Source: Enemella dayhoffiae
GTDB lineage: Bacteria; Actinomycetota; Actinomycetes; Propionibacteriales; Propionibacteriaceae
NCBI RefSeq assembly: GCF_002250625.1
Contig: NZ_NMVQ01000001.1
Coordinates: forward strand, 1 to 64,000
Direction: 5' to 3'
Length of the DNA stretch: 64,000 bases
Under the pieces are notes generated by a model. That model worked only from the letters and a program-made list of their open reading frames with translations, made no database searches and was not told where the DNA came from. The translations under genes and the position numbers were made by a program. Of the stretch, positions 39,337 to 48,425 are shown piece after piece (the first letter of the stretch is position 1; each line of letters opens with the position of its first letter).

Positions 39337-40851
39337 TCAGTCGAGGTCTTCCTCGGACTGGGGGTCGAGGCCTCGGCGCCACTTGGCCAGGCGGCCGTAC
39401 TGGCCGACCTCGCGAAGCCGTTCCTCGACCTGTTCCCGGAACCGGGCCGGGGTGACGATCAACAGTTCGTCACCGACCTGCAGGGCCGTCTGCCCGTGCG
39501 GGGTGAACGGCGTACCGTCGCGGATCACCAGCGAGACGACCGTGTCGCGGGGCAACCGCAGCTCGGCCACCTCCACGTTGTGCAACCGCGACCCCTCCGG
39601 GATCCGGATCTGCAGCAGGTCGGCCGCGATCTGCTCCATCGGCGCGACCTCGACCTCGACATCGGTGGGGCTGTGCTCGATCACGCTGAGCCACTTGGCC
39701 ACCCGCGGCAGGGTCGGCGCCTGGAGGAGCGTGAACACGACCACGATGACCAGCACGATGTCGAACAGCCCCTCGGCCCCCGGGACCTGCTCCACCATCG
39801 GCACGGTGGCCAGGATGATCGGTACCGCCCCCCGCAGGCCCGCCCAGGACAGGAACGCCTGCTGCCGCCAGGGCACCTTGAACCAACTGGCACAGGCCAG
39901 CACCGACAGTGGCCGGGCGACCAGGGTGAGGAACAGCCCGGCGGCCAGCGCGACCAGCACGGCGTACAAGGTGATCCGGGCCGGAGTCGCCAACAGCCCG
40001 AGCATCACGAACAGGCCGATCTGGGCGATCCAGCCGATGCCCTCGACAAAGGAACGGGTGGCCACCCGGTGCGGCAGCCGCCCGTTGCCGAGCAGCACCG
40101 CGCAGACGTAGACCGCCGCGAATCCGGAGGCGTGCACCGCCGTGCCGACGCCGTACGCCAGCACGGCCCAGAAGACGGTGGCGATCGGATAGAGACCGGA
40201 GCTGGGCAGAGCGATGTTGCGCAGCAGCTTGACCCCGAACCAGCCCAGCACGATTCCCACGAAGACACCGGCGGCCAGCTCGAAGAGCACCATCGCGACG
40301 AAACCGGGTACGCCGCCATCCAGGTGTCCGCCGGCGGCCAGCCGGCTCAGCTCGGCCACCAGCAGGACGGTCGGGGCGTCGTTGAGCCCGGACTCCGCCT
40401 CAAGGGTGGAGCGGAGCCGCGCGGGGAGTGGCACCCGGCGCAGCACCGAGAAGACCGCCGCCGAATCGGTCGGCGAGCAGACCGCGCCGAGCAGGGCCGC
40501 GAGCCAGGGATCCAGGCCCAACACGAAGGTGCCGAACGCCCACATCACCCCGACGCTGACCAGGGTGCCGACGGTGGCCAGCAGCCCCGCCACCGGGATC
40601 GCCCCGCGGATCTCCACCCACCGCGTTGTCAACCCGCCCTCAGCCAGGATCAGCACCAGGGCCGCGAAGCCCAGCGAGTGCGCCAGCTCGGCGTCGTTGA
40701 ACGACGGGAACACGTGCGACACGTCGATCGCCATGCCGAGCAGCAGGAACAGCAGCAGCGACGGGAGCCCGAGTCGGGTGCCGATCCGCGAGGAGATGAT
40801 GGCGATAAGCGCCACGACCGAGCCGACCAGCATCCACCAGTCCAGCTCCAC
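39337..40851 (-). CDS. Potassium/proton antiporter, CPA1 type with RCK_C domain
   Basis: A 504-aa protein with about 12-13 helices: ISSRIGTRLGLPSLLLFLLLGM, LGAVCSPTDSAAVFSVLRR (the Asp-containing transport motif) and LEAESGLNDAPTVLL (conserved ND). The cytoplasmic end (about residues 400-485) is a TrkA/RCK_C-type domain: EVAPMEQIAADLLQIRIPEG, LRLPRDTVVSLVIRDG and ALQVGDELLIVTPA. This layout matches NhaP2/CvrA K+/H+ antiporters. GTG 40851 has GGGGAG five bases upstream. Confidence 0.9.
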   Translation of the reverse strand: MELDWWMLVGSVVALIAIISSRIGTRLGLPSLLLFLLLGMAIDVSHVFPSFNDAELAHSLGFAALVLILAEGGLTTRWVEIRGAIPVAGLLATVGTLVSVGVMWAFGTFVLGLDPWLAALLGAVCSPTDSAAVFSVLRRVPLPARLRSTLEAESGLNDAPTVLLVAELSRLAAGGHLDGGVPGFVAMVLFELAAGVFVGIVLGWFGVKLLRNIALPSSGLYPIATVFWAVLAYGVGTAVHASGFAAVYVCAVLLGNGRLPHRVATRSFVEGIGWIAQIGLFVMLGLLATPARITLYAVLVALAAGLFLTLVARPLSVLACASWFKVPWRQQAFLSWAGLRGAVPIILATVPMVEQVPGAEGLFDIVLVIVVVFTLLQAPTLPRVAKWLSVIEHSPTDVEVEVAPMEQIAADLLQIRIPEGSRLHNVEVAELRLPRDTVVSLVIRDGTPFTPHGQTALQVGDELLIVTPARFREQVEERLREVGQYGRLAKWRRGLDPQSEEDLD

Positions 40852-40948
40852 GCGTACTCCCCTCGTCGGGGCCCAGCTTTTCACAGCCGACACGACGACG
40901 GGGACGACGCCCATTGGCGCCGCCCCCGTCGGGTGAGTGGGTGACCGA

Positions 40949-41863
40949 TCAGGTGAGCACTGTGGTGAAGCGCTCGTTCAGCTCACGGTCGACGTAGAAG
41001 ATGCCCTTGCCGAGCTGATCGACGGTCCAGCGGACCACGGGGCGATCCCGGTAGGCGTGGTAGCCACCGGCGAACACCTCGTTGCGGTTGCCGCAGGGGT
41101 CGAAGAAATAGATCGTGGTGCCGCGGGTGATGCCGTGCTGGGTCGGACCGATGTCGACCGAGACGTCGTCCATCGAGAACAGCGAGGCGGCGCGACCGAC
41201 CTTGCTCCAGTCGTCGAGCTGGAAGGCGAAGTGGTGCAGTTTGGCCTGCGGGCCACCGATCACGGCGATGTCGTGCACCTTCATCCTGGCCGACAGCCAG
41301 GAGCCGGCGAGCTGGTGGTCGTCGTCGAGGGAGGTCTGGACACGCTCGGTCGGGAAGAAGTCGAGCACGTCCATGAAGAACTTCTCGGTCAGCGCCGGGT
41401 CCTCGGCGGTGATCAGCGCGTGGTCGATGGCGGGCACACCGACCCCGGCCAGCTCCCGCGGGAAGACCTCGGGGTTGATGAAGCCGACCTCGTTGGAGAC
41501 CGCGGTCATCTCACTGTAGACCTCGATCACGTGGTCGCTCGGGGTGATGATCCGCAGGCCGTCGCCCACCTCGGGGTTGTCGCCCTTGCTCATCCGCTCG
41601 GTCATCGCACCGAAGGTCTTCGCCTTCTGCTCGATCTGCTCGAGGTCCTCGTTGTTCGCGACCTTGTAGCCCAGCTTGACCAGACCGACGCCGCCCTCCT
41701 CGAGCACCAAGCTGTGGTGATCCCACTCGTCCCAGCCCTTGAAATAGGCCTTGCCGTCGATGTCGCCCTGGAACTTCATGCCGAGCGTACGCTCGTAGTG
41801 CTGCTTGGCCTCATCCAGGTCGGTGACGCGTGCGTGCACATAGCCCAGCCGAATTACTCCCAT
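40949..41863 (-). CDS. Catechol 2,3-dioxygenase
   Basis: A 304-aa two-domain extradiol dioxygenase of the vicinal oxygen chelate fold. Fe(II) ligands are recognisable in the C-terminal half: His in VGVPAIDHALITAED, His in AKLHHFAFQLDDW and Glu in CGNRNEVFAGGYH. YFFDPCGNRNEVF is the extradiol signature. ATG 41863 has AAGGAGC upstream. It cleaves catechol or a substituted catechol to 2-hydroxymuconic semialdehyde. No other meta-cleavage genes are adjacent, so it stands alone. Confidence 0.92.
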   Translation of the reverse strand: MGVIRLGYVHARVTDLDEAKQHYERTLGMKFQGDIDGKAYFKGWDEWDHHSLVLEEGGVGLVKLGYKVANNEDLEQIEQKAKTFGAMTERMSKGDNPEVGDGLRIITPSDHVIEVYSEMTAVSNEVGFINPEVFPRELAGVGVPAIDHALITAEDPALTEKFFMDVLDFFPTERVQTSLDDDHQLAGSWLSARMKVHDIAVIGGPQAKLHHFAFQLDDWSKVGRAASLFSMDDVSVDIGPTQHGITRGTTIYFFDPCGNRNEVFAGGYHAYRDRPVVRWTVDQLGKGIFYVDRELNERFTTVLT

Positions 41864-42004
41864 GGCGCCCAGCTCCTTTGCCGTAGTTATCCCGTGGTAC
41901 CGATCTCGGCACTACCTGAACACTATCGTCCCGCGCGGGCGGCCACGGAACCACCTGTTCCTCAGAACGGAACGAGTCGCCGCCGCGGACGCCCCCGGAC
42001 CAAC

Positions 42005-42044
42005 GAAAAGAGGCTCCGCCCACGCGCTGGGCGGGGGCGGAGCG
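42005..42044 (-). terminator. Terminator of tRNA-Ser(CGA)
   Basis: On the minus strand GCTCCGCCCC...CCAG pairs with CTGGGCGGAGC around a CGCG loop, followed by CTCTTTTCG. The stem lies five bases past the tRNA 3' end. Confidence 0.85.
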
Positions 42045-42048
42045 TTGG

Positions 42049-42133
42049 CGGTGACGGCGGGATTTGAACCCGCGGTAGGTCTCCCTACACTCGCTTTCGA
42101 GGCGAGCTCTTTCGGCCGCTCAGACACGTCACC
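42049..42133 (-). tRNA. tRNA-Ser(CGA)
   Basis: On the minus strand acceptor GGTGACG (42133-42127) pairs with CGTCACC (42056-42050), with discriminator G. The anticodon loop CTCGAAA gives CGA; a long variable arm (TGTAGGGAGACCTAC region) marks a serine tRNA; T arm GGGTTCAAATCCC. CCA is not encoded. Confidence 0.95.
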
Positions 42134-42184
42134 GTCGACCAAGATAGCAATCCGGCCGGCGCTGGCGCCAATCCAATTCCTTGA

Positions 42185-43378
42185 TCAGGGGCCGGTGACG
42201 GCGGCGATCGCGCCCACGACATGGGGCAGGTTGCCCTCGTTCAGCGCGGCGACGCAGATCCGGCCCGAGTCGAGCCCGTAGACGCCGTACTCCTCACGCA
42301 GCCGGACCATCGACTCCTTGCTCAGCCCCGAATAGGAGAACATCCCGTTCTGGGTGGTGATGTAGGACCAGTCCACCTCGGGCCGGGCCACCTGCAGCCC
42401 GTCGCGCAGTCCTTGGCGCATCGCCTTGATCCGGTCGCGCATCCGGGCCAGCTCGCTCTCCCACAGCTGGCGCAGGTCGTCGTTCTCCAGCACCATCGCC
42501 ACCACCTTGGCGCCGTGGCTGGGCGGGTTGGAGTAGTTGGTGCGGACCACGATCTTCAGCTGGCTGAGCACCCGCTTGACCTCGTCGGCGTCGGCGCAGA
42601 CCACCGACAGCGCCCCGATCCGCTCGCCGTAGAGGCTGAAGGTCTTGGAGAAGGAGGTGGTGACGAAGGTGGTCAAACCCGACTCGGCGAACAGGCGTAC
42701 CGCCCGGCCGTCGGTCTCGATGCCACTCGCAAAACCCTGGTACGCCATGTCCAGCAGCGGCACCAGCTGGGCCTCGCGGACCACCTCGAGCACCTGGTCC
42801 CACTGCTCTGGGGTCAGGTCATAGCCGGTCGGGTTATGACAGCAGGCGTGCAGCACGACCACGGTGCCGGGGGCGGCGGCGCGCAGTCCCCCGAGCATGC
42901 CGTCGAAGTCGACCGAGCGGGTCGCGGCGTCATAGTAGGGATAGCTCTCCACGGTGAAACCGGCCCGGGTGAACAGGGCCCGGTGGTTCTCCCAGCTCGG
43001 GTCGGAGATCAGCACCTTCCCGTCGTGGTTCAGCTGGCGCAGGAAGTCGGCGGCCACCTTCAGCCCGCCGGTGCCGCCCAGTGCCTGGACCACGGCCAGT
43101 CGCTCCCGGGGAACCGAGTCGCCGAAGACCAGTTGGGCCACGACCTCGTCATAGGCGCGCAGCCCGTCGATCGGCAGATAGCCCCAGGGCGCATGCCCCT
43201 CCGCCAGCTTGTCGTCGGCCCGGCGTACGCACTCCAGCAGCGGCACCTTGCCGTTCTCATCGGTATAGACGCCGACGCCCAGGTTGACCTTCTCGTCGCG
43301 ACTGTCGGAGTTGTACGCCTCGGTGAGACCGAGGATCGGATCGCGGGGGGCGCCCTGGACGCCGCTGAGGATGCTCAT
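42185..43378 (-). CDS. Aromatic/aspartate aminotransferase (class I, TyrB/AspC-like)
   Basis: A 397-aa PLP enzyme. SDSRDEKVNLGVGVYTDENG, ALGGTGGLKVAADFLRQL, ISDPSWENHRALFTRAGF, VLHACCHNPTGYDLTPEQW, LLDMAYQGFASG and the Schiff-base lysine in TSFSKTFSLYGERIGAL are the TyrB/AspC subgroup landmarks. C-terminal ITTQNGMFSYSGLS and EYGVYGLDSGRICVAALNE are conserved. It transfers amino groups between aromatic amino acids or aspartate and 2-oxoglutarate. It is monocistronic. Confidence 0.93.
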   Translation of the reverse strand: MSILSGVQGAPRDPILGLTEAYNSDSRDEKVNLGVGVYTDENGKVPLLECVRRADDKLAEGHAPWGYLPIDGLRAYDEVVAQLVFGDSVPRERLAVVQALGGTGGLKVAADFLRQLNHDGKVLISDPSWENHRALFTRAGFTVESYPYYDAATRSVDFDGMLGGLRAAAPGTVVVLHACCHNPTGYDLTPEQWDQVLEVVREAQLVPLLDMAYQGFASGIETDGRAVRLFAESGLTTFVTTSFSKTFSLYGERIGALSVVCADADEVKRVLSQLKIVVRTNYSNPPSHGAKVVAMVLENDDLRQLWESELARMRDRIKAMRQGLRDGLQVARPEVDWSYITTQNGMFSYSGLSKESMVRLREEYGVYGLDSGRICVAALNEGNLPHVVGAIAAVTGP

Positions 43379-43421
43379 GGCACGATCCTGTCATCTCGGG
43401 CCGAGCGGTCGCACCCCCGTT

Positions 43422-44462
43422 TCAGGGCGCGGGCAACTCGTGCCGGGCCGGGTCAAGGAGCACGACCGGCCCGGCCACCCGGAAACTGATCTCGGTCCCG
43501 GCGACCAGGTCGGCCGCATCGTGGTGCCGCATGGTGATAGGTACGCCGTCGACGTCGAGGTGGGCGATCACGTCGTGTCCGAAATAATCGGTGCGCAGCA
43601 CCCGGGCCCGCAACGGTCCGGCGGCGTCGACCCGCAGCTGCTCGGGTCGGATCAGCACCTCCGCGCTCGCTCCCGGGGCCGGTTCCGGCCCGACGCAGAC
43701 CAGCTCACCCAGACAGGTGTGGATCGCCCCGGCGCCGGCCGCAGTGCCCGGCAGCAGCACGGCGTCGCCGAGAAACAGCGCGGTGGCCCGGTTGTCGGGT
43801 CGGGTGTAGAGGCTGACCGGGTCGGCCACCTGTGCCAGCTTGCCGGCGTCCAGCACGGCGACCTGGTCGGCGAAGGAGAGCGCCTCGTCCTGGTCGTGGG
43901 TGACCAGCACGGTGGTGACCCGCTCCGAGCGCAAGACCTCCCCCAGTGCCGAGCGGGTCTGGTGCCGCAGCCCGGCGTCCAGGCTGCTGAACGGTTCGTC
44001 GAGCAGCACCACCCCGGGCCGCCGCGCCAGCGCCCGGGCCAGCGCCACCCGCTGCTGCTGACCGCCGGAGAGCTGGGCCGGGTGCCGGTCGCGCAACGCG
44101 GGCGCAAGGCTCACCAGCTCCATCAGCTCGGCCACCCGCTGCCCGCTGCGCCGCTCGGCACGGGACAGCCCGAAGCCGATGTTCCCGGCCACGGTGAGGT
44201 GCGGCAGCAGCGCACCCTCCTGCGGCACATAGCCGATGCCGCGGCGGTGCACCGGCAGCCGCAGCAGGTCGGCCCCGTCGGCGAGCACCGAGCCGGTGTC
44301 GGCGGAGAGGAAACCGGCGATGATCCGCAGCAGGGTGGTCTTGCCCGAGCCGCTGGCACCGACGATGGCGGTAGCCCGCCCGGCCGGGATGTCGAGGTCG
44401 ATCCCGCGCAGCACGGGGGTGTCGGCGTACGCCTTGGTGACACCGCGCAGCACCAGGTCCAT
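43422..44462 (-). CDS. fbpC: Fe(III) ABC transporter ATP-binding protein
   Basis: A 346-aa ABC ATPase. Walker A VGASGSGKTTLLRIIAGF, Q-loop YVPQEGALLPHLTV, signature QLSGGQQQRVALARALA, Walker B VVLLDEPFSSLD and H-loop VLVTHDQDEALS. A C-terminal TOBE-like domain follows (VLIRPEQLRVDAAG, VDGVPITMRHHDAADL). The ATG overlaps the permease stop by one base (TGATG). It energises the importer with fbpB and fbpA encoded just upstream. Confidence 0.93.
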   Translation of the reverse strand: MDLVLRGVTKAYADTPVLRGIDLDIPAGRATAIVGASGSGKTTLLRIIAGFLSADTGSVLADGADLLRLPVHRRGIGYVPQEGALLPHLTVAGNIGFGLSRAERRSGQRVAELMELVSLAPALRDRHPAQLSGGQQQRVALARALARRPGVVLLDEPFSSLDAGLRHQTRSALGEVLRSERVTTVLVTHDQDEALSFADQVAVLDAGKLAQVADPVSLYTRPDNRATALFLGDAVLLPGTAAGAGAIHTCLGELVCVGPEPAPGASAEVLIRPEQLRVDAAGPLRARVLRTDYFGHDVIAHLDVDGVPITMRHHDAADLVAGTEISFRVAGPVVLLDPARHELPAP

Positions 44463-46054
44463 CAGCTCACCCCCACCGAATCGGTCCCGCCGGCCGCCGC
44501 CGGCGAGAGCCGGTGCAGCAGCCAGGTCATCGGCGCCGACAGCAGGATCATGCACAGGGCAAACGGCGCCGCGCCACGATAGTCGATCTCGCTGCTGGCC
44601 GACCAGAACTCCACGGCCAGGGTGCGGGTACCGGTCGGCGCGAGGACCAGCGTCAGGGTCAGCTCGTTGACCACCCCGAGGAACACGAGCGCGAAACCGG
44701 CGCCGGTGGCCGGGGCTGCCAGCCGGGCGGTGGTCGACCAGAAGGCCGCCAGCGGCGTACGCCCCAGGGTGCGCGCCACGTCCTCGTGCACCGTCGGGAT
44801 CTGCGCCAGCCCGGCCCGCAGGGTGACCAGCACCCGCGGCAGCAGCAGCACCGCGTACGCCACCACCAGGTTGGCGAGGGTCTGATAGAGCACCGGAACC
44901 AGGTCGAGCGCGGCCACCACGAACGCCAGCGCGACCACGATCGAGGGGACGGCCGAGGCGATGTAGGCCACCCGCTCCGACAGCCGCGCCCAGAACCCGG
45001 GATGCCGCACCACCAGGTGGGCCACCGGCAACCCGGCGGCCACCGTCCCGGCCGCCCCCAGCACCGCCAGGCTCAGGGTCTGCAGCAGCGACTCCAGCAC
45101 CTGTGGCGTCCACACCTCGGTGCCGCCGGCGAGCAGCCAGCCGGCCAGCACCCCGACGGGTACGCCGAGCGCCAGCAGGGTCGCTCCGGCCACGGCCGCC
45201 AGCGAGGGCAGCGTCCAGGCCCCCAGCCGCAGCGGCTCGGCGACCCGGGCCGACCCGCTGCCGACCCGGGCCAGGGAGGTGTTGCGACGCAGGCGCGCGT
45301 CGAGCGCGAGGATCAACAGGCAGGCCAGCACCAGCACCCCGGCCAGGGTGGTCGCCGCCTCGGAGGCGAAGGTGCTCTGGTACTGCGACATGATCGCGGT
45401 GGTGAAGGTGTCGAAACGCATCATCGCGAAGGCGCCGTATTCACTGAGCAGGTGCAGCGCGACCAGCAGCAACCCGCCGGCCAGCGGCAGCCGGATCAGC
45501 GGCAGCACGGTCGAGAAGAACCGACGCCAGGGACCGTGCCCGAGACTGGCGGCGGTGTCGGTGAACGAGCCGTCCAGGGTGGCCAGGGTGGCCCCGACCG
45601 GGATCATCACCAGCGGGTAGTAGGAGAGGGTCGAGACCAGTACCCCGCCCCACACGCCGCCGATGGAGGGCACGACCGAGACCCAGGCGTACGCGTTGAC
45701 GAACGCCGGGACGGCCAGCGGCGCGGCCAGCAGCAGCCGCCACAGTCGGCGGCCGGGCAGCCGGGTCCGCTCGACCAGCCAGGCCAACCCGACGCCGAGC
45801 ACCGCGATCAGCGGGCAGGTGAACAACAGCAGCGCGAGGGTGTTGCCGAGCAAGTCGCGGACCCGAGGCCGGGTGAGCACCTCGATGATCAGCTGCGGCT
45901 CGGTCCGGGCGGCCTCGACGACCACGAACACCAGCGGAACGAGGCTCCCCAGCAGCACGACAGCGGCCACCGCTGCCAGCAGCAGCGGTGGCCGGGAAGC
46001 CGTGGTTCTCGTCCGGGGGATGCGCCCCGGCCGCGGAATGGTGGGTGTGGCCAT
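44462..46054 (-). CDS. fbpB: Fe(III) ABC transporter permease (fused two-module)
   Basis: A 530-aa protein with two six-helix permease modules, as in FbpB/SfuB iron permeases. Module 1 has VPAFVNAYAWVSVVPSIGG and the EAA-like loop DTAASLGHGPWRRFFSTVLPLI. Module 2 has VPSIVVALAFVVAALDLVPVLY and HEDVARTLGRTPLAAFWSTTARLAAP. The start MATPTIPRPGRIP is followed by the first helix PPLLLAAVAAVVLLGSLVPLVF. It lies 33 bases after fbpA and overlaps fbpC. Confidence 0.93.
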   Translation of the reverse strand: MATPTIPRPGRIPRTRTTASRPPLLLAAVAAVVLLGSLVPLVFVVVEAARTEPQLIIEVLTRPRVRDLLGNTLALLLFTCPLIAVLGVGLAWLVERTRLPGRRLWRLLLAAPLAVPAFVNAYAWVSVVPSIGGVWGGVLVSTLSYYPLVMIPVGATLATLDGSFTDTAASLGHGPWRRFFSTVLPLIRLPLAGGLLLVALHLLSEYGAFAMMRFDTFTTAIMSQYQSTFASEAATTLAGVLVLACLLILALDARLRRNTSLARVGSGSARVAEPLRLGAWTLPSLAAVAGATLLALGVPVGVLAGWLLAGGTEVWTPQVLESLLQTLSLAVLGAAGTVAAGLPVAHLVVRHPGFWARLSERVAYIASAVPSIVVALAFVVAALDLVPVLYQTLANLVVAYAVLLLPRVLVTLRAGLAQIPTVHEDVARTLGRTPLAAFWSTTARLAAPATGAGFALVFLGVVNELTLTLVLAPTGTRTLAVEFWSASSEIDYRGAAPFALCMILLSAPMTWLLHRLSPAAAGGTDSVGVS

Positions 46055-46087
46055 CGACCTCAGGTTAGGCGAGCCGCCCGAACAATC

Positions 46088-47146
46088 TCAGAGCAGTCCA
46101 GCGGCCGTCATCAACTCGGTCACCTTGGCGCCGTTGAGCTTGTCCATATCCACCTTGGGCGGCTGCAGATCGGCGATCGGGATCAGCCCCGTGGCCAGCT
46201 GCGCCTTCGGGTTCACCGCGTATTCGAAGCCGGTCTCGGCCAGCGCCGCCTGTCCGGTGACCGAGGTGATGTGGGCCAGGAACGCCTGCGCCGCGGCCGG
46301 GTTCTTCGACGACTTCAGCACCCCACCGCCGGAGACGGACACGAACGCGCCCGGGTCGGAGTTCTTGAAGTAGTGCAGCTTGACGTTGCCGGAGTTCTCC
46401 TTGGTCTTGGCCTGGTCGGAGAACCAGTAGTAGTGATAGATCACCGCGGCGTCGACCTCACCGGCGTTGACCGCCTTCATCGCGGTCGAGTTTCCCTTGT
46501 AGGGCTTGTGACCCTCCTTCATCGCCTTCAGCCAGGCGGCGGTCTCCTGCTCCCCCTTGAGCTGCAGCAGCGCCGAGACGATGGCCTGGAAGTCTGCACC
46601 CGTGGGGGAAGCGGCCCAGCGGCCCTTCCACCTGGGGTCGGCCAGCTCCTGCAGCGTCTTCGGCAGGTCGGCCTCCTTGAGCTTGCTGGTGTTGTACGCC
46701 AGCACCGTCGAGCGGGCGGCGATGCCGGTCCAGGTGCCGGTGGCCGGGCGGAGCTCGGCCGGCACGTTGGCGGTCGCCTCCTGACCGACCGGGGCGAACA
46801 GCCCGGCGTTGGCGACCTGGACCATGGCCGGGGAGTTCTCGGTCAGGAACACGTCGGCCGGGGTCCGGTCCTTTTCCTTGAGCAGCTGGTTGGACATCTC
46901 GGTGTCCGAGCCCTGGCGGATCTCCACCTTCACCCCGGTCGCCTTCGTGAACCCCTCCGCCCACGCCTTGGTGAGGTTGTCGTGCTGGGCGTTGTAGACG
47001 GTGATGGTGCCACTCGGCGCCGACGGCGCACCGGACGCGGCGCCGGGGGCCGGCGTGCCGGAGGAGCCGTTGCCGCAGGCGGTCAGCGCGACCAGCGGGC
47101 TCGCGGCGAGGGCGCCGATCAGGGTGCGACGGGACAGGTTGTTCAT
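46088..47146 (-). CDS. fbpA: Fe(III) ABC transporter substrate-binding lipoprotein
   Basis: A 352-aa binding protein. NLSRRTLIGALAASPLVALTACGN combines a twin-arginine-type start with a lipobox (LTAC), so it is exported and lipid-anchored. ITVYNAQHDNLTKAWAEGF, VKVEIRQGSDTEMSNQLL, RTPADVFLTENSPAMVQVANAG and the tyrosine pair in DAAVIYHYYWFSDQA fit the FbpA ferric-binding family. An iron box lies 36-54 bases upstream. The chain fbpA-fbpB-fbpC forms one operon. Confidence 0.93.
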   Translation of the reverse strand: MNNLSRRTLIGALAASPLVALTACGNGSSGTPAPGAASGAPSAPSGTITVYNAQHDNLTKAWAEGFTKATGVKVEIRQGSDTEMSNQLLKEKDRTPADVFLTENSPAMVQVANAGLFAPVGQEATANVPAELRPATGTWTGIAARSTVLAYNTSKLKEADLPKTLQELADPRWKGRWAASPTGADFQAIVSALLQLKGEQETAAWLKAMKEGHKPYKGNSTAMKAVNAGEVDAAVIYHYYWFSDQAKTKENSGNVKLHYFKNSDPGAFVSVSGGGVLKSSKNPAAAQAFLAHITSVTGQAALAETGFEYAVNPKAQLATGLIPIADLQPPKVDMDKLNGAKVTELMTAAGLL

Positions 47147-47181
47147 GGCCACCTCTCTGGGATCTGTGCAGCCGCAAACTA

Positions 47182-47200
47182 TTAGGCAAGCCTTACCTAT
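47182..47200. promoter_or_regulatory. DtxR/IdeR-type iron box of the fbp operon
   Basis: TTAGGCAAGCCTTACCTAT is a 19-base near-palindrome close to the DtxR/IdeR consensus (TTAGGTTAGCCTAACCTAA). It lies between the tadA stop and the fbpA start, at the expected promoter, so the importer should be repressed when iron is plentiful. Confidence 0.88.
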
Positions 47201-47211
47201 GGCAAGGAGCC

Positions 47212-47673
47212 TCAGCGATTTTGCTCGAAGAACGAGGTGAGAAGTTGGCCACACTCTGCCTCCCGGATCCCCGAAACCACCTCGGGTCGATGGTTCAGCC
47301 GCGGGTCGCGGACCACGTCGAACAGCGAGGAGACCGCGCCCGCCTTGGGGTCGAAGGCGCCGAACACCAACCGGCCGACCCGCGCGGCGACGATCGCGCC
47401 GGCGCACATCGTGCACGGCTCGAGGGTGGACACCAGGGTGCAGTCGAGCAGCCGCCAGCGATCACCGATGCCCGGTGCCGCGCGGCGCAGGCAGAGCACC
47501 TCGGCGTGCGCGGTGGGGTCACCGGTCTGTTCGCGCTCGTTGCCGGCGGCGACCAGGGGCGCCCCGCCGGGGTCGAGCAGCACCGCGCCGATCGGCACGT
47601 CGCCGGCGCTGGCCGCCGCCCGGGCCTGCTGCAGCGCAAGCTCCATCGCGGCATCCCAACGACTGGGCATCAT
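47212..47673 (-). CDS. tadA: tRNA adenosine(34) deaminase
   Basis: A 153-aa zinc-dependent deaminase that converts A34 to inosine in tRNA-Arg(ACG). Zinc/catalytic motif DPTAHAEVLCLRRAA (His and catalytic Glu) and the two cysteines in STLEPCTMCAGAIVAARVGRLVFG are intact. The C-terminal RLNHRPEVVSGIREAECGQLLTSFF is typical of TadA. Two adjacent ATGs (47673, 47670) are possible starts. It follows the TadA-associated protein gene by about 25 bases. Confidence 0.95.
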   Translation of the reverse strand: MMPSRWDAAMELALQQARAAASAGDVPIGAVLLDPGGAPLVAAGNEREQTGDPTAHAEVLCLRRAAPGIGDRWRLLDCTLVSTLEPCTMCAGAIVAARVGRLVFGAFDPKAGAVSSLFDVVRDPRLNHRPEVVSGIREAECGQLLTSFFEQNR

Positions 47674-47698
47674 CGCAGCATCCTGTTTCGGCGTACGC

Positions 47699-48328
47699 CT
47701 AGTCGAACGACTCGACCGCACGCCGGAAGGCTGGGCCGACGCTGATCCTGTCGGCGATCTGCCCGAGCAACTCGTCGGAGTCGGAGTCGTAGTCGTCGCA
47801 GAACGCCTCCATCTCGAACTCGCTCACGCCGAGATCGGCCAGCAGTCCGAGGTCACCCATCGGTTCGGAGTCATCGTCGGTGTCGGGAATCTCCTCCACA
47901 CCGAGGAAATCGGCGATGTCGCGGCCGATCGGCCAATCCCCCGCCGCGGCGGCGTCGGAGAGCAGCACCTGCACGTTGGCGCCGCGGACGCGGACGATCG
48001 CGAACACCTCACCGACCAACGACACCATGCCGATGGCCCCGGCGTCGGCGGGCTGGCGGCGCAGCTGGCCGATCAACTCGTCCAGGTCGTTGGCCAGGTC
48101 CAGGGCGAGGGCGGTGGCGACGGGCTGACCGTCCTCGCGATAGATCCCGACGACCAGATCAATGTCGTCGACGCCGGCGTCCTCGAGGTCGTCGTAGTCA
48201 TCATCATCGTCGTCGTCGTCGTCGTCATCGCCGAGATCCAGCTCGTCCAGGTCGTCGTCCAGGTCGTCCCGGTCGTCGCGGGAGGGCAACTCGAACTCCT
48301 CGAGCTCCTCGTCGTCACGGTTCGACAT
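47699..48328 (-). CDS. tRNA adenosine deaminase-associated protein
   Basis: A 209-aa protein. The N-terminus is extremely acidic (DELDLG followed by eleven consecutive Asp, residues ~32-43). The body reads DDIDLVVGIYREDGQPVATAL, LDELIGQLRRQPADAGAIGMV, VFAIVRVRGANVQVLLSDAAAAGDWP and FEMEAFCDDYDSDSDELLGQIAD. In many actinobacteria this protein is encoded directly before tadA, as here, hence the name; its biochemical role is not established. ATG 48328. Confidence 0.9.
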   Translation of the reverse strand: MSNRDDEELEEFELPSRDDRDDLDDDLDELDLGDDDDDDDDDDDYDDLEDAGVDDIDLVVGIYREDGQPVATALALDLANDLDELIGQLRRQPADAGAIGMVSLVGEVFAIVRVRGANVQVLLSDAAAAGDWPIGRDIADFLGVEEIPDTDDDSEPMGDLGLLADLGVSEFEMEAFCDDYDSDSDELLGQIADRISVGPAFRRAVESFD

Positions 48329-48425
48329 GGGCGTCCTCCTGCGTCGGCAATCCGGCTCCAATGGTGTCAGAGATCCGGCCGGGGTACACCTCCGCCCCGC
48401 TGGTCCTCCCCCGTAGCATGGCGCC

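Noticed and set aside
44513-47185. 890-codon plus-strand open frame across fbpB and fbpA
   Set aside because: Spans the junction of two clear minus-strand genes and has Gln/Arg/His/Gly-rich non-protein composition.
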